The notes: generated by a model from the sequence alone, not told the origin. Counted from the first letter of the stretch, positions 1 to 10,763 are shown. The stretch is 64,000 nucleotides of DNA from Pollenia angustigena (GCA_930367215.1 OV884056.1:91895285-91959284), one strand, 5' to 3'. A program made the numbers and translations.

Positions 1-1086
1 ACCAGTGGTATCTTATATGAATTTTCCAAGTAGTTGACGAGCAGAGAACAAGTTGCTCTGGTCTACAACGGCAATGGCTTCTTCTGTACGCACGGTACGG
101 AACAAATATTATCCAAAAGAGTAAATGCGATCATGAATCGATCCATAGTATTGCCTTTTAGCTGCTCAGATGGAAGATTATGCAAACCTAAATTAGTTTG
201 GCGATTTTTAAAATAAATCTCCCCGATGTGTAAACGTTGTTCTGGTGTAAAGGCTCAGTTAGGCGAGCGTTGCTGTACCCGTAATGTACCGCACCGTACT
301 GTAAGCACGTTGGTGCACTTAGAGAACGTTTAAAAACGTGTCATATGTTTTCCCATACATAAACAAAAAGCAATAGTATACATAAAACAAAACACACAGT
401 GATGGGAATCAAAAATGTTCAAATGGTGACCGTTGTGCAGAAAAGGTACCACGTGATTTAAATGGTATTAAAACAGTATTTTGTGTATATAAAAAATGTT
501 AATAATTTAATATTTATATTATAGATTTACAATAAATAAATTTGTATTTTAGCATATATAAATTTTTAGCATACATACATATATTGTAAATGTGCATACA
601 CCAAACAAGGTTTTGATACCATTTAAAGTCTTTTATATGTTTCACATTTCCATTGTATGTGTATATGTATGCATTTGTTTACTTTAAACATCTAAACATA
701 TGTATATTTGTATATTTGGAAATATGTTGTATTGTCGCAATTCGATAGATATACTGAAAAAAGTACCAAAAAAAAAGAGCAAAATTACCCGCATTCAATG
801 TAACATACAAGCCGCCCATCACTGTCTTACAAATGTCACGTAACAACGGCATGAAATTCTATTTTATACAGATTGGTACGTTGCAACTACGGTACATTGC
901 ATTTCGGTAAGCTTTTGTATTGGTTTTCATATAACAAAAAGCGAACAGCTTCCATCAGCTGTACAGTACAGATACGGTACAGCAACGTTCGCCTAACTGA
1001 GCCTTAAGTCTTTGCATTTTTTTTACGGTTATCCCTGTCGGAAGTTCTATACGTCTAAAAAACTGTTTATGGATTTCGAACGTCAT
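1..1086 (-). pseudogene. N-terminal part of a rosa-like (DD41D) mariner transposase, interrupted
   Basis: Read on the minus strand with the inserted element 251-1004 ignored, this gives a mariner-type helix-turn-helix start. The outer part (1005-1086) encodes MTFEIHKQFFRRIELPTG and then MQRLT; the inner part (250 down to 1) continues with PEQRLHIGEIYFKNRQTN, then FTLLDN, then RTVRTEEAIAVVDQSN. This matches the N-terminal module typical of insect mariners with a DD41D catalytic spacing (T-P-E-Q-R, a long internal helix, F-x-LLD, V-RTEE). Part of the helix-turn-helix is missing after KNRQTN and the frame shifts before RTEE. The catalytic domain, if present, lies to the left of the window. It is a dead copy. 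A host-domesticated gene is unlikely given the stops and insertions. Confidence 0.6.
251..1004. mobile_element. PIF/Harbinger-like MITE with TAA target duplication
   Basis: The ends are inverted repeats: AGGCTCAGTTAGGCGA at 251 and TCGCCTAACTGAGCCT ending at 1004, continuing imperfectly for about 30 bp. TAA flanks both sides (248-250 and 1005-1007). Removing the element and one TAA joins the mariner frame as R-L-T-P-E-Q-R, which confirms the borders. The interior is AT-rich with no credible gene. Repeated GTAC/TACGGTAC words lie near both ends. The 3-bp TWA duplication is the PIF/Harbinger habit; no transposase is present to prove the superfamily. Confidence 0.8.
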
Positions 1087-1130
1087 CGTTAAACAGGCAG
1101 TTAGTTTGTCTTTCAAATGTAAGCCTATTG

Positions 1131-2322
1131 CAGGGTTGCCGTTTAAAAGTTTTTTATCCGACCAAAATTGTCTACTAAACCTACCAAAATCCTTTGAAAC
1201 CGACCAATTTTTTATATATTTAAAAACCAATATGGAAACTTTCACAGATTCTTCTCGTTGCGCCAACAAATAATTAAGTTTGTATTTAGACCATATTGTT
1301 CAAATTTGTTCTCTCTTTCACTAAATTAAAAAAAAAAAATTCAATAATATATAAATTATTTTTTTATAAACAAGTTAAAAAGCTTGGTGACGTAACGTGA
1401 CAAAAAGTAGACTTTTCGATAAAAAAAAAATACCCATATACTTATCCTACTTAATCAACAAGAGGATATTAACTCAAAATTTGAACCTACAAGAATAAGA
1501 AAATCATGTTAAATGATATTTAAGTAAAGTACTTGAATAAACTTACTCTCATAAAATAACTTAAAATATACTTATTCACAGTGATCTGCAAAATATTGCA
1601 TCTCCAATTTCGAAGAATCGCGTAGATTCGCGAGTTTTTGTAGGTACTTCGACTCCGACTTCGGTACAAAAAACTCAACTCCATAACCCTGTGAAATTCT
1701 TTTAGTTCAGAAAAAGAACTGTAATGTGGTGTTTACACAATTTGTTTTTGTTTTAAATGTAAGTTGAACGGACGAGTAAGGCGCTCGTGTTCTATAAACT
1801 ACACATAAATATTACGACAAAGAACCTCAATATAATTTTGGTATCATTTTATATGCGTACTTAAACAAAGAGAGTTAAACGTGCACCTTATGTAAAATAA
1901 ATAAACTTCATTGCTAAGTAACGTTTTTAGCCCACTTATCTTACCAGCTAAGACGTTATCGCCGTTTGTTACCAATCCGATCAATATTTTTAAAGGAATA
2001 TTGTTTGTTTATAAAAAATTATTTTAAAAGAAAAAAAAATTGAGACAACGCGCCATCTGACTTGGTAAGCTCGGATTAGGGTACAAAACTATCCTTTATA
2101 GAACTAATTCTATCCTTTATAGAAAATAAGGCTGGAAGTTAGTCCATTAGCAAAAATGGGAAATTTTTTTGTTTTTCGTCTGTTGAAAAGTAAATAGAGT
2201 TGCCAGAAAAATAAATAGCGTTGCCTTCTCAAACCGACCAAAATAAGGTTTAGCCTACCATCCGACCAAACGAAAAATATCCGACCAAATTTGGTCGGAA
2301 AAGACCAAGTTCGGCAACCCTG
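1131..2322. mobile_element. hAT-type element, copy 1 (family also at 54977-56597)
   Basis: The termini are CAGGGTTGCC and GGCAACCCTG, with a perfect 8-bp target duplication GCCTATTG at 1123-1130 and 2323-2330. Just inside each end are repeated words of the type ATCCGACCAAA/TTTGGTCGG. The left end, the right end and an internal block (about 1950-2085, containing CCAATCCGATCAA and CATCTGACTTGGTAAGCTCG) match the copy at 54977-56597. The copy here also contains a MITE fragment at 1262-1440. No transposase was recognised, so it is non-autonomous or fully decayed. Confidence 0.85.
1262..1440 (-). mobile_element. Fragment of the TATGGG MITE family
   Basis: The right part of this stretch (GACGTAACGTGACAAAAAG, TAGACTTTTC, then TACCCATATA) and its middle (CTCTCTTTCACTAAA, ATAATATATAAATTATT) match the minus orientation of the complete copy at 44100-44316. 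The left end is degraded. It sits inside the hAT element 1131-2322. Confidence 0.6.
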
Positions 2323-2529
2323 GCCTATTGTTTCATTGCAATATTTTGTTAATATTAAGTTCTATGACAAGTCAATTTCACTGCATCCACAAAAAAGACT
2401 TTTTGGAATTACTTTTTTCTCCTTCTCAAGTTATAGGGAATGCGCGCAGTCGGTAAATAAGTATGTTCGTAAATGCAAACTTTTTAAATGCCGATAAAAA
2501 AAAAAAATAATTGTATATTTTTTATTTTT

Positions 2530-3065
2530 ATTGTGTGAAGTTGGATCTCAGTGCTTATCTGAGGTGTCACGGGAGTCAGCAGCCCCGGTAGGTGCAAGCA
2601 CTGGTTTGACTATTGGTGAGATCTGCGTTAGTATGCTGTTGCTTTCTTTCTTTCAAGATGATTGTCTTTGCGAAAGCCTTGCTTTTCTGATAGGAGGTCG
2701 GTTTTCAGTGAGTTGTTCACCGGCCGATGGGGGAGTGCCTTTTTCAAGGCATGAATAACTCACAAAAGGGTTCAACGAAGATAAGTTTTTTCCACGAAGA
2801 TATACTAACGGGGAGCACGTGGTGACTGTGGTTAAAAACCACAGTAGTGGGTAGGGTTACGTTCACATGGATGGCTGTTTTTTAACCCTTGTGGAAAAGT
2901 CCGGTCTGTGGATGGATCAAGGTACTGCTTCTGTTCACAGCGGAGGTTAAATAGCTCAGGCTCCTAAAAAGGGGTAGGTGTATAATTTTTGGTGGATTAT
3001 ACACTCGAATTGCTGCCTTTGTCTGCAAATGATCCTCCTCTCACAAAGTGCCTTTTAGTAAGTGG
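2530..3065. other. Unidentified GC-richer block, possibly an old retroelement piece
   Basis: This block is clearly less AT-rich than its surroundings and contains short open stretches on the + strand broken by stops (for example GLTIGEICVSMLLLSFFQDD). I could not match it to a family. Base composition and isolation suggest the untranslated or ORF1 region of a decayed retrotransposon. No LTR, poly(A) tail or target duplication was found. Confidence 0.25.
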
Positions 3066-3500
3066 CTAATGTTAACAGTTTCAAGACAGGTATTCACGTT
3101 AATCAAAATTACAGTTATTGGCTGTTACACAAAACAAGAAACGCTAGTAGTGTGCAACGATGAACAATTTTTCTTCGTTTCCCTTTTTTTCCTATGAAAA
3201 TATTTTGATAATTACTTCAACTTTTTCACTGAACGGGAATCAAAATTATTATGAAAATCTGAAAAACTTTCATATCACCGTTTCACTGAACGAGAATTGA
3301 CCCCCTGGTCTTATAAATATTAGGATAAAACTTTTTGGCACACCAGAATTAGAATTACCTTGCTTAGATGTTTTATGTACAATACAAGATATCATCACCT
3401 AAAATTTAAAAGGGCGTTACAACATAAAAATTCAAAATCGAGTTTTTGATTGATTATGATTACATTTTATTAGACCCAGCAAAAATAATTTTTAAAGTTA

Positions 3501-3669
3501 CAGGGTGTTTTTAAGCCCGATAGAATTAACGAAACGAATCATATTACGGTCAAATCTTTATAAAAAGATTAGCGTTTGAACAACGCTACCTAATTATTCA
3601 AATTAACATTGAAAATCAGTCATCGCTTAGCAACTTAAAACGACTTGGTAATTTTTATGACGCACCCTG
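3501..3669. mobile_element. Short mariner-like inverted-repeat element
   Basis: The left end CAGGGTGTTTTTAAG follows TA; the right end TGACGCACCCTG is followed by C-TA. The CAGGGTG terminus resembles the rosa-like element ending at 32739. It is 169 bp with no coding capacity. The inner match of the two ends is weak, so this is a tentative call. Confidence 0.4.
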
Positions 3670-3873
3670 CTAAGATCATCGGACCTTATTTCTTTTTAAA
3701 ATTAAGAAAGGTGGACGTCCAAAATGAGCTTCATAATGTATTCCTCTTTCGAATAAAATTTTGTTTTAAATAAATATTTAATTTTGTGTGTTATTTTTAT
3801 CAATTATAAGTTCTTTGTGGCTTAATAAAAAACAACGTTTAGCACTAGACAAACAGCCTCTGAAGAAAACAAT

Positions 3874-4013
3874 CACCCTAAATGTGTTTGGCGTATTTAA
3901 AATACGCCTACGACTGTTTGGTAATAGATTAAAGAGAACGTGAACTTTTTTCCTTTAATCTATTACCAAACTGTCGTAGGCGTATTTTAAATACGCCAAA
4001 CACAATAAGGGTG
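3874..4013. mobile_element. 140-bp hairpin MITE, copy 1
   Basis: The element is nearly one long palindrome. CACCCTAAATGTGTTTGGCG at the left is mirrored by CGCCAAACACAATAAGGGTG at the right, each arm about 60 bp, around a short asymmetric spacer. A second 140-bp copy lies in reverse orientation at 4877-5016. The target duplication is unclear because flanks are simple AAT. Confidence 0.8.
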
Positions 4014-4653
4014 AATATTTCTACGGGTCCTGCTAAGCACAAACTAGTGTTGAATTTCACAAATATTTTTTTTACAATTTGATATCTGCCTAGAATGGCA
4101 AGCTCTTTCAATTTGTCATTTAGGAAGTTGAAAATCTTTGACTCCAAATTTCAAGTTTTAGGTTGATCAGTAAGATCAATAAAATAAATAATGTTGCTGC
4201 TCCCAGGCATGATTTTATATCTTAGGTAATATTCATCAAGGGCATTAAGAGCAAGATTTTTGAATTATTTTCCTCTCATCAGTAGTAATGATTTCTGACA
4301 AACAATTTAGAAAACTTGTCGAATATTTGTTTAAAGCTCTCTTATATTGTGGTAATAACACAAACAAAATGCGTCAAATTGTTACCATAAAGCCGATAGA
4401 ATCTGCTTTTTCCTGACCCTAAGGTAGTGAAAAGTTTTGCATAGTATGTAACAACATAAAGAGGGTAATTTTGTGGGACATGGACATAATAATAACTTGT
4501 GTCCAAGACAGTTTCTATTATAACCTCGGCCAATCTGGGCCTTCGAAAAAATATTTTATAAAAACGTATACTTACCAAATAGTAGACGGGAAACCTTTAT
4601 AATACATGAAGTTTGAATGAAATTATTGATGTCCGTAGTGGCCAAAGACCTTA

Positions 4654-4826
4654 GGATCCTATTACGGTTCACAACTCAACTCAGTTGATTAGTAAATAAC
4701 ACAACTGGTTGTGTTGTAATTTTATGATGTTTTCGTTCGCCGCAATATAGCAAAGTTGTAAACCATAATACAAAAATTAAGAAATAACAACTCTACTGAG
4801 TTGAGTTGTGAACCGTAATAGGGGCC
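4654..4826. mobile_element. PIF/Harbinger-like MITE, TTA target duplication
   Basis: Left end GGATCCTATTACGGTTCACA and right end TGTGAACCGTAATAGGGGCC are inverted repeats, flanked by TTA at 4651-4653 and 4827-4829. The words CAACTCA and TGAGTTG are repeated inside both ends. It is 173 bp, non-coding. Confidence 0.75.
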
Positions 4827-4876
4827 TTAATGTGTGAGACAACTTATTTTTTTTTTTTTTATTAATAGTGAATAAT

Positions 4877-5016
4877 CACCCTTATTGTGTTTGGCGTATT
4901 TAAAATACGCCTACGACAGTTTGGTAATAGATTAAAGGAAAAAAGTTCACGTTCTCTTTTATCTATTACCAAACAGTCGTAGGCGTATTTTAAATACGCC
5001 AAACACAATAAGGGTG
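4877..5016. mobile_element. 140-bp hairpin MITE, copy 2 (reverse orientation)
   Basis: This is the same palindromic element as 3874-4013, shown by its spacer GGAAAAAAGTTCACGTTCTC, which is the reverse complement of the spacer in copy 1. Here the match between arms extends to the outermost CACCCTTATTGTG, so this copy is the better preserved of the two. Confidence 0.8.
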
Positions 5017-5356
5017 ATTATTTGTGAAAATGTAATTTGAGACCGTTATGGCCGTTTTCTCAATGTATTGACAAACTGCCCGTTACTAAATCTCGGCATA
5101 AATTTATTAGACTGGTAAACTGTGCGCTAACGATTTTGGTTTTCTCAATATATCGACAAAAACATTTTTTTAAGTTGGCAATTCCTTTAAAAAAATAAAT
5201 AGATGTAAAATTTGGGAGTCCGCTGATTGAATTTATCTGTACGGCAAATAAATAATAGGAAAATGGGTGCGGGTTAGCTTTGCGGCAGAATAGAAGCAAA
5301 TGAGACATTTCTTCTTATGGAAAATACTTTTCTCGAGAAAAAATCCTCCAATTTTA

Positions 5357-6439
5357 AAGGGTGATCACACCATAATGCACGATCTTAACAACAGAGGACA
5401 CAGAGTCGTCACGAGACAGAAAATATTATATTTTTTTCTGTCTTTTTCTTCGAAAGCTGCGCTTTTTGCAGTTTTTGTTTTGATTCCGCAATTTGTGTTG
5501 ATAGAAGCGGCCTGTTTTTACACATTGCCACTTCACTTCCATAAGACGTTTTCTTTCTCTTTCTTCGAAAGCTGCCCTCGCAAATGATTAAGGCATTTTT
5601 CATACGTCACTTTTTTCATCTCTGTATGATTTGTGATCTTAACTGTGACTTAGGGGTGACTCTAAACGTCAAGTTGTTTGCCCAACTTAATTTGACATTT
5701 CTTTGTTTCATTGTTTGACACAATTTAACAGCGCGTTAAGACAGATGGTGACTTTACAAAGAAAATCATCTACAGCGAAGAGGCACACTTTCACCTCAGT
5801 GGATTCGCTAACAAGCAGAAATGCCGCATTTAGGCAAATTAGAATCCACTAGTGATTGTTGAAAAGCCGATGATCCACAAAGAGTGACTGTTTGGTGCGG
5901 CTCATCGGGACGGCCATTAATGGTGTTCGCTACGGCAAGATGATAACGGACTTCTTGTAGCCAGAAATTGAGGATATGGACCTGGGCGATATGTCGTTTC
6001 AACAGTACCAGTGCATGCCACTTGCCACACAGCAAACGAAACAATGGCTCGATTACGCAAGAAATTCAATGGCCGTGTTATCCCACTGCTTGGCAATGTT
6101 AATTGGCCGCCACGATCATGTGATTTGACACCGTTGGTCTTCTTTTTTTGGGGATATATAAAAGAAAAAGGGTACATTAATAAGCCAAGAATAATTTAAG
6201 AGCTAAAGGATGAGATAATTCGCTACATTGACGACATTGAACCTCAATTATGTCTTCAGAGTCATTGAAAATATGATCCATCGTTATGCCACCGAAGCCG
6301 TGGCGAGCATTTGGCCGATATTTTGTTTTAAACATAATCGTCATAGATCTTTCTGTCATAAAAAAAAATATTAAGATAATTCTCTGAAAACTTTTTTTTA
6401 TTTACAATTAACAACGTGCGTTTTGGTTGGCCCACCCTT
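5357..6439 (+). pseudogene. Rosa-like (DD41D) mariner element with dead transposase
   Basis: The ends AAGGGTG (after TA at 5355-5356) and CCACCCTT (before TA at 6440-6441) bracket transposase remains at about 5720-6340. Readable pieces are KIIYSEEAHFHLSGF, a scrambled RVTVW block, ATCHTANETMARLRKKFNG, NWPPRSCDLTPLVFFFWGY and KEKGYINKP. In this family the catalytic triad lies in S-D-E-A-H-F, Q-Q-D and L-T-P-x-D-F-F. Here the first D is E, the second is lost in a frameshifted stretch, and the third is V. The N-terminal third of the protein is missing. A 246-bp hAT MITE sits near the left end. Without it the copy is about 830 bp, so it is an internally deleted, inactive element of the same family as 13192-13667. 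Confidence 0.75.
5390..5635. mobile_element. 246-bp hAT MITE, copy A
   Basis: Flanked by a perfect 8-bp duplication ATCTTAAC (5382-5389, 5636-5643). Starts AACAGAGGACACAGAG and ends CTCTGTATGATTTGTG. It has exactly the same length as copy B once the insertion in that copy is removed. Both copies share TTCTTCGAAAGCTGC twice and CATACGTCACTTTTTTCATC near the right end. Non-coding. Confidence 0.85.
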
Positions 6440-6464
6440 TAGATTCCCAGGGACCAAAAAAAAA

Positions 6465-7192
6465 AACAAGTAAGAAAGTACAGTCGGTCAAGCCCGACCA
6501 TATGATACCCTGCACCACAGTATTTAAAAACACATCATGCTTATGCGTACATATAAATATGGATTTATCAATGTTTATAAACTTCATGAAAATTGGTTTG
6601 AAAGTTTGTGAGAGGCAGAAATTGCCCCCTACCTCCCCTTGTGGTCCTATTTTTGAAAAACTGTGTAGCTAATGTGTCCCTATAGATATGGATCTATCTA
6701 TGTTTTAAATTTCATTAAAATCGGTTTGAGAGGCAGAAATTGTCCCTATCTCCCTTCGTGGTCCTATTTTTAAAAAAATGCATACATTCTGTGTCCATAT
6801 AGATATGGTTCTATCTATGTTTTAAATTTCGTTGAAATGGGTTTGATAGTTTCTGAGAGGAAGAAATTTCCCCCTATCTTCCCTCATGGTCCTACGATTC
6901 GGCCCATTTTCAATAGGCTTGGTCCTTGTGCCAATAAGAACCTATGACCCAAATTTCATCAAATTATCTCCAAAATTGCGACCTGTACTTTGCGCACAAG
7001 GTTACATGGACAGCCAGCCAACCAGCCAGCCATCCTGCCAGCCAGCCGGATGGACATCGTTAGTTCGACTCAGAAAGTGATTCTAAGACGATCGGTATAC
7101 TTTAAGGTGGGTCTAGGACCAATATTTTAAGGCTTTACATACATCAGCACAAATGCATAATACCCTCTCCACTATTGTGGTGTGGGTATAAA
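6465..7192 (+). mobile_element. Mini-me-like non-autonomous element with CCAG microsatellite
   Basis: Begins AAACAAGTAAGAAAGTAC, then AAGCCCGACCATATGATACC and CTGCACCACAGTA. It ends near TGTGGTGTGGGTATAAA, so the ends form the inverted pair ACCCTGCACCACA/TGTGGTGTGGGT. Inside are three tandem degenerate units of about 115 bp (each with AGATATGGATCTATCTATG and GAGGCAGAAATT), then a CCAGCCAACCAGCC tract (7015-7050). This architecture, with a built-in microsatellite and a hairpin end, resembles the dipteran mini-me/Helentron-like elements. Related copies are at 11149-11391, 12766-13190 and 38310-38560. Confidence 0.6.
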
Positions 7193-8010
7193 AATGAATT
7201 AGTGCCATCACCGAAGTTGTTTTGCTTGTTGTTTAATTTTTTTTATTGTTGTGCAAGTTAAAATAAAATAATTTAATTTCAAATGAAAAACTAAAAAGAA
7301 TTTCATAAAGGTATGTGATGAAAATCGGTCGATTCCAAAACGAACGTTTTTAAAAAGTGTGATGAATTTCGAGGGATTTTAAAATCCATTTCTGAATTAT
7401 AGTCTTATTAAATTTTCGTTCAGAATACACTTCAGTTAACGTATATAATATAAAATTTTTAGTATAAAGACTAAAAATACAAGGAATATGTATTTGAAAT
7501 CCATTTTAAAAGATACTGAAAACGATATTTTCGGTTTCAAATCGTTTCGTTTTTAAAATCGATTTCCATCACATACCTGATAGTCTTGCAAGTTCCTTAT
7601 CAAAAATTTCTTTTGTAACAGGTTTACCGGCACAACTTTTAATTGTTCTGTGTACTTTTTTTTGGTTTTGTACTGAAGCCTTTTTCCATACTTACTTTTT
7701 TTTTGATTAATAATTTTTTTTTTAACTCAGTAACACAATTATTTGGTAGCTCCATGCACAGAGTATACAGAGGCGTCACGAGACAGAAAATATTGTGGTT
7801 TTTTCTGTCATTTTCTTCGAAAGCTGCCCTTTTTGCGTTTTTTGTTTTGATTATGCAATTTGTGTAGATAGTAGCGGCCAGTTTTTACGCATTGTCACTT
7901 CACCACTGTTGCTAACTTTTTTTGAGCATTTCCCGCCAAATCGGACGTCAAAACCGCTAGAAACCGCTAAATATTTAATTTAGCGGGAATTTTTTTAAAA
8001 ATACCGCTAA

Positions 8011-8716
8011 CCTAGGGTTTACACTTGCAAGTGCAAGTGCGAAAAACTCAATACACTCACACATTTTTACTAACACCATCACATTTTTCGAACTTGCAGC
8101 CCAACTTGCAAGAGAATTTGCTTGCAAGTAAATTTTTGACACTTGCAGCAAGTAAAATGACAAATGTAGAAACAGTGTTACCATGGATGGCTTTTGTATA
8201 AATTTTCTAGTACTTAGTAATATAAAAGTTATGTTTATAGCGGATTTTCTGTGTATTTATAAATTATAACACGTAAAAAAGAGAACAACTATACAACAAC
8301 CCATCTCAATGGTTAATTTTATCATAAATTTTAAGCATTTTGAAAAAAAAATTGTTAATCAAAATATTTTCTCAGTAATATTATGAAATCGGCACTACGG
8401 CAATACTGGAGTCAGATATTTTATAAAATAAACATAATTTTTTCATCAAGATGGACCACAAATTAAATAAAGAAGGAATTATTACATTTATTTTGTTATA
8501 AATTGTAAATTTTTTTAACATGGTAATGCTGTTAAACCGAAAAACAAAGTTTTTTTATAGGATGTTTTCGCTTCGAGAACATTTGAAAAATGAACTTACA
8601 ACTGACTGTGTAAACACTCAAGCTACTTGCAAGACTTTCGGCTTTTTCTTCGACTTTTTCGTTGATAATACGTATATACTACTTGCAAGTAATTACTTGC
8701 ATGTGTAAAGGCAGGG
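8011..8716. mobile_element. PIF/Harbinger-like element rich in ACTTGCAAG
   Basis: TAA flanks both ends (8008-8010, 8717-8719). The left end CCTAGGGTTTACACTTGCAA and the right end TTGCATGTGTAAAGGCAGGG are imperfect inverted repeats. The word ACTTGCAAG or its half ACTTGC occurs about ten times, concentrated near both ends. No gene seen. The end sequence resembles the 60-bp element at 18017-18076. Confidence 0.6.
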
Positions 8717-8756
8717 TAAAACCTAAACATTTTTTTTTTATATAAATCAAGATATA

Positions 8757-8995
8757 CGGGTATGTTCTGTACATCGAAATGAAGTGGATTTAAAACCCAA
8801 CAAATTTTGAAAACGAGCCTGTAAAGAAAGTTCATAAAAATATTCCTTTTTATGTACTCCATACTTTGAGTACCAATTTTATTAACATGAACAGCTCTTA
8901 AAAACAGGAAAAACTACAGTAATTTTGTCAATAATTAAAATCAAAATTTGGTTCGATTTCAATTCCACTTCATTTCGATTTGTAGAACATGCCCG
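8757..8995. mobile_element. 239-bp inverted-repeat MITE
   Basis: CGGGTATGTTCTGTACATCG at the left mirrors CGATTTGTAGAACATGCCCG at the right, and ATCGAAATGAAGTGGA is mirrored just inside. ATA flanks both ends. Non-coding, superfamily uncertain (TA or 3-bp target). Confidence 0.65.
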
Positions 8996-9120
8996 ATAGG
9001 CTGCTTTTTTAAATGTATATGACTCTCAATTACGTTACATACTATGGTTTCCAACTTCCCTAGTCATTTTATTCTTAAAAGAAAATAAGTTAGAGTTATA
9101 TATTCATCTATGCGAATCTT

Positions 9121-9735
9121 TGATACCCTCCACCTACAGTTAGAATATTTCCGAAGTGGGTTTATATGGGACATATGGTAAATTATGGGCTGATCTTCAC
9201 AAAATTTGAACAAGTAATTTATAGTCTTATAAAACTTTGACTGACCAAATGTTATTATAATAGAACATATATTGAAAGCTTTACGGTTCAACGCGTTCTA
9301 TAGCTTTTTTCGAGAGTATGCTTTATATGGGGCCTATGGTAAGTTAAGGTAAGGATTGATCTGCACGATAGTTGACAGTGTAAGTTCCAGTCATATAAAA
9401 CTGTGATAAACCAAAATTTAAAAAATAGCATTATTTTTTAGGGCTTTAGACGTTCTGTTTTCCAAGAGAAGGTTTTATATAGAGCCTATGGTAAAATATG
9501 GACTGATAATCACGAAAATTGACAGCGTGATTTCTAGCCATATTAAACTGTGGCGGACCAAATTTATTACAATAGCATTATTTGTTACGTTTTTAGGAAC
9601 ACTAGAGGTTTTTTCCAATCGATAATTATGGACCGATTTAACAGTATGATTTTTAGTCATATGGAACGAATTTGTGCATAATTTTATATCAATATGTGCA
9701 TTCCGCCACTAGTTATGTTAGTTTTTAGGGTGGTT
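9121..9735. repeat. Tandem degenerate repeats of about 155 bp
   Basis: Three to four units in a row contain TATATGGG(A/G)CCTATGGTAA, then a phrase like TGATCTTCACGAAAATTGAC and CATATTAAACTGTG. The same phrases appear in reverse orientation at 49440-49760. The unit resembles the internal repeats of mini-me-like elements. No coding capacity. Confidence 0.55.
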
Positions 9736-10002
9736 GTTCCACATTTTTATTTATAGCACTTTTCCTACTGAACCGATTGTGCTGGACTGCAATCCCAAAC
9801 TGCTTAGGTGAATTCTAAACAATTTGATGCCAATATTTATATTCCCTTTTGAGTCGTTTGAAAGTGACAACAGACGCATAGAAAGACGGAGATGCCTTAA
9901 TGCTTGCTTAAAGTTGTGAATTGTTACATACAGAATTAACGAAATACTAACTAAAAATCGAAAAAAAAATGTCATATACAATCTTCAGTTCACTAAAACT
10001 AT

Positions 10003-10222
10003 CAGGGGTGTTCTGGAAATCGAAAACGCAAAATGCAAGAATTTGGTAGTTATTTTTAATACACTTTTAATCAAATTTTTATAATTTTTGTTATGAAATT
10101 CTGTTTAATAGAGAAATATTTGTAAAATATTTGTCATAAAATTAATTTATCACAGAAATCTTATTAAAAAACGACGTTTTAAATTCATGCGTTTTGCGTT
10201 TTCGATTTCAAGAACACCCCTG
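10003..10222. mobile_element. 220-bp inverted-repeat MITE
   Basis: CAGGGGTGTTCTGGAAATCG and the following AAAACGCAAAATGCA are mirrored by TGCGTTTTGCGTTTTCGATT and AAGAACACCCCTG. Arms are about 38 bp. A TA follows the right end. Probably a Tc1/mariner-type MITE; it lies inside the hAT 7904-10461. Confidence 0.7.
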
Positions 10223-10763
10223 TATAAAAGTAATTAAAACCGTGAACATAAACCAGAAGTTTTTAGCCAGAAAAACAAAAAGAAAAAGTAAAAAATCTGT
10301 ACATTTTTAATTTGAGAAAGGTTTTTGTAGCGAAAATGAGCCGCTGAGAGTTCTTTGAAAATGGCTAGATTTCCCGCTTACCGCTAAAACGTATTTTTTC
10401 CCGCGATTGACATTTCAAAAACGCTAGATTTAGCGGGAAAATCTCTAAATTGGCAACAGTGCACTTCACTAACAAAAAAAGTTTTCTTTCTCTTTCTTCG
10501 AAAGCTGCCCTCGCAAATGATTTAGGCATTTTTCATACGTCACTTTTTTCATCTCTGTATACTTTGTGGCTCCATGTACTACGTAATTCTCGTAAAGCTC
10601 GTTTTCAGCATCTTTTCAAAAATCTTACTCCCTTCTGCAAGGGATTTTTTTTTTTTTTTTTTGACAAAAAGTGAGAAATTGCATGCGGAATTTTTATTTG
10701 TAGTAGGAGCAATGAGGAAGAGAAACATTTTCCGCGGAATTTTTATTCGTGATTGGATTGATT

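Larger units (their letters stand above)
7904..10461. mobile_element. 2.56-kb hAT-type element nested in MITE copy B
   Basis: Termini are CACTGTTGCTAAC and AATTGGCAACAGTG; the target duplication CACTTCAC (7896-7903, 10462-10469) is perfect. Both ends carry clustered CCGCTAAA/TTTAGCGGGAA words, about four per end. No transposase was recognised. The interior is taken up by three further inverted-repeat elements and a tandem repeat block. Confidence 0.85.
7757..10568. mobile_element. 246-bp hAT MITE, copy B, carrying a nested hAT element
   Basis: Starts CACAGAGTATACAGAG and ends CTCTGTATACTTTGTG, with target duplication GCTCCATG at 7749-7756 and 10569-10576. Subtracting the insertion 7904-10461 and one copy of its 8-bp duplication leaves exactly 246 bp that align along the full length of copy A (5390-5635). 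Confidence 0.85.
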
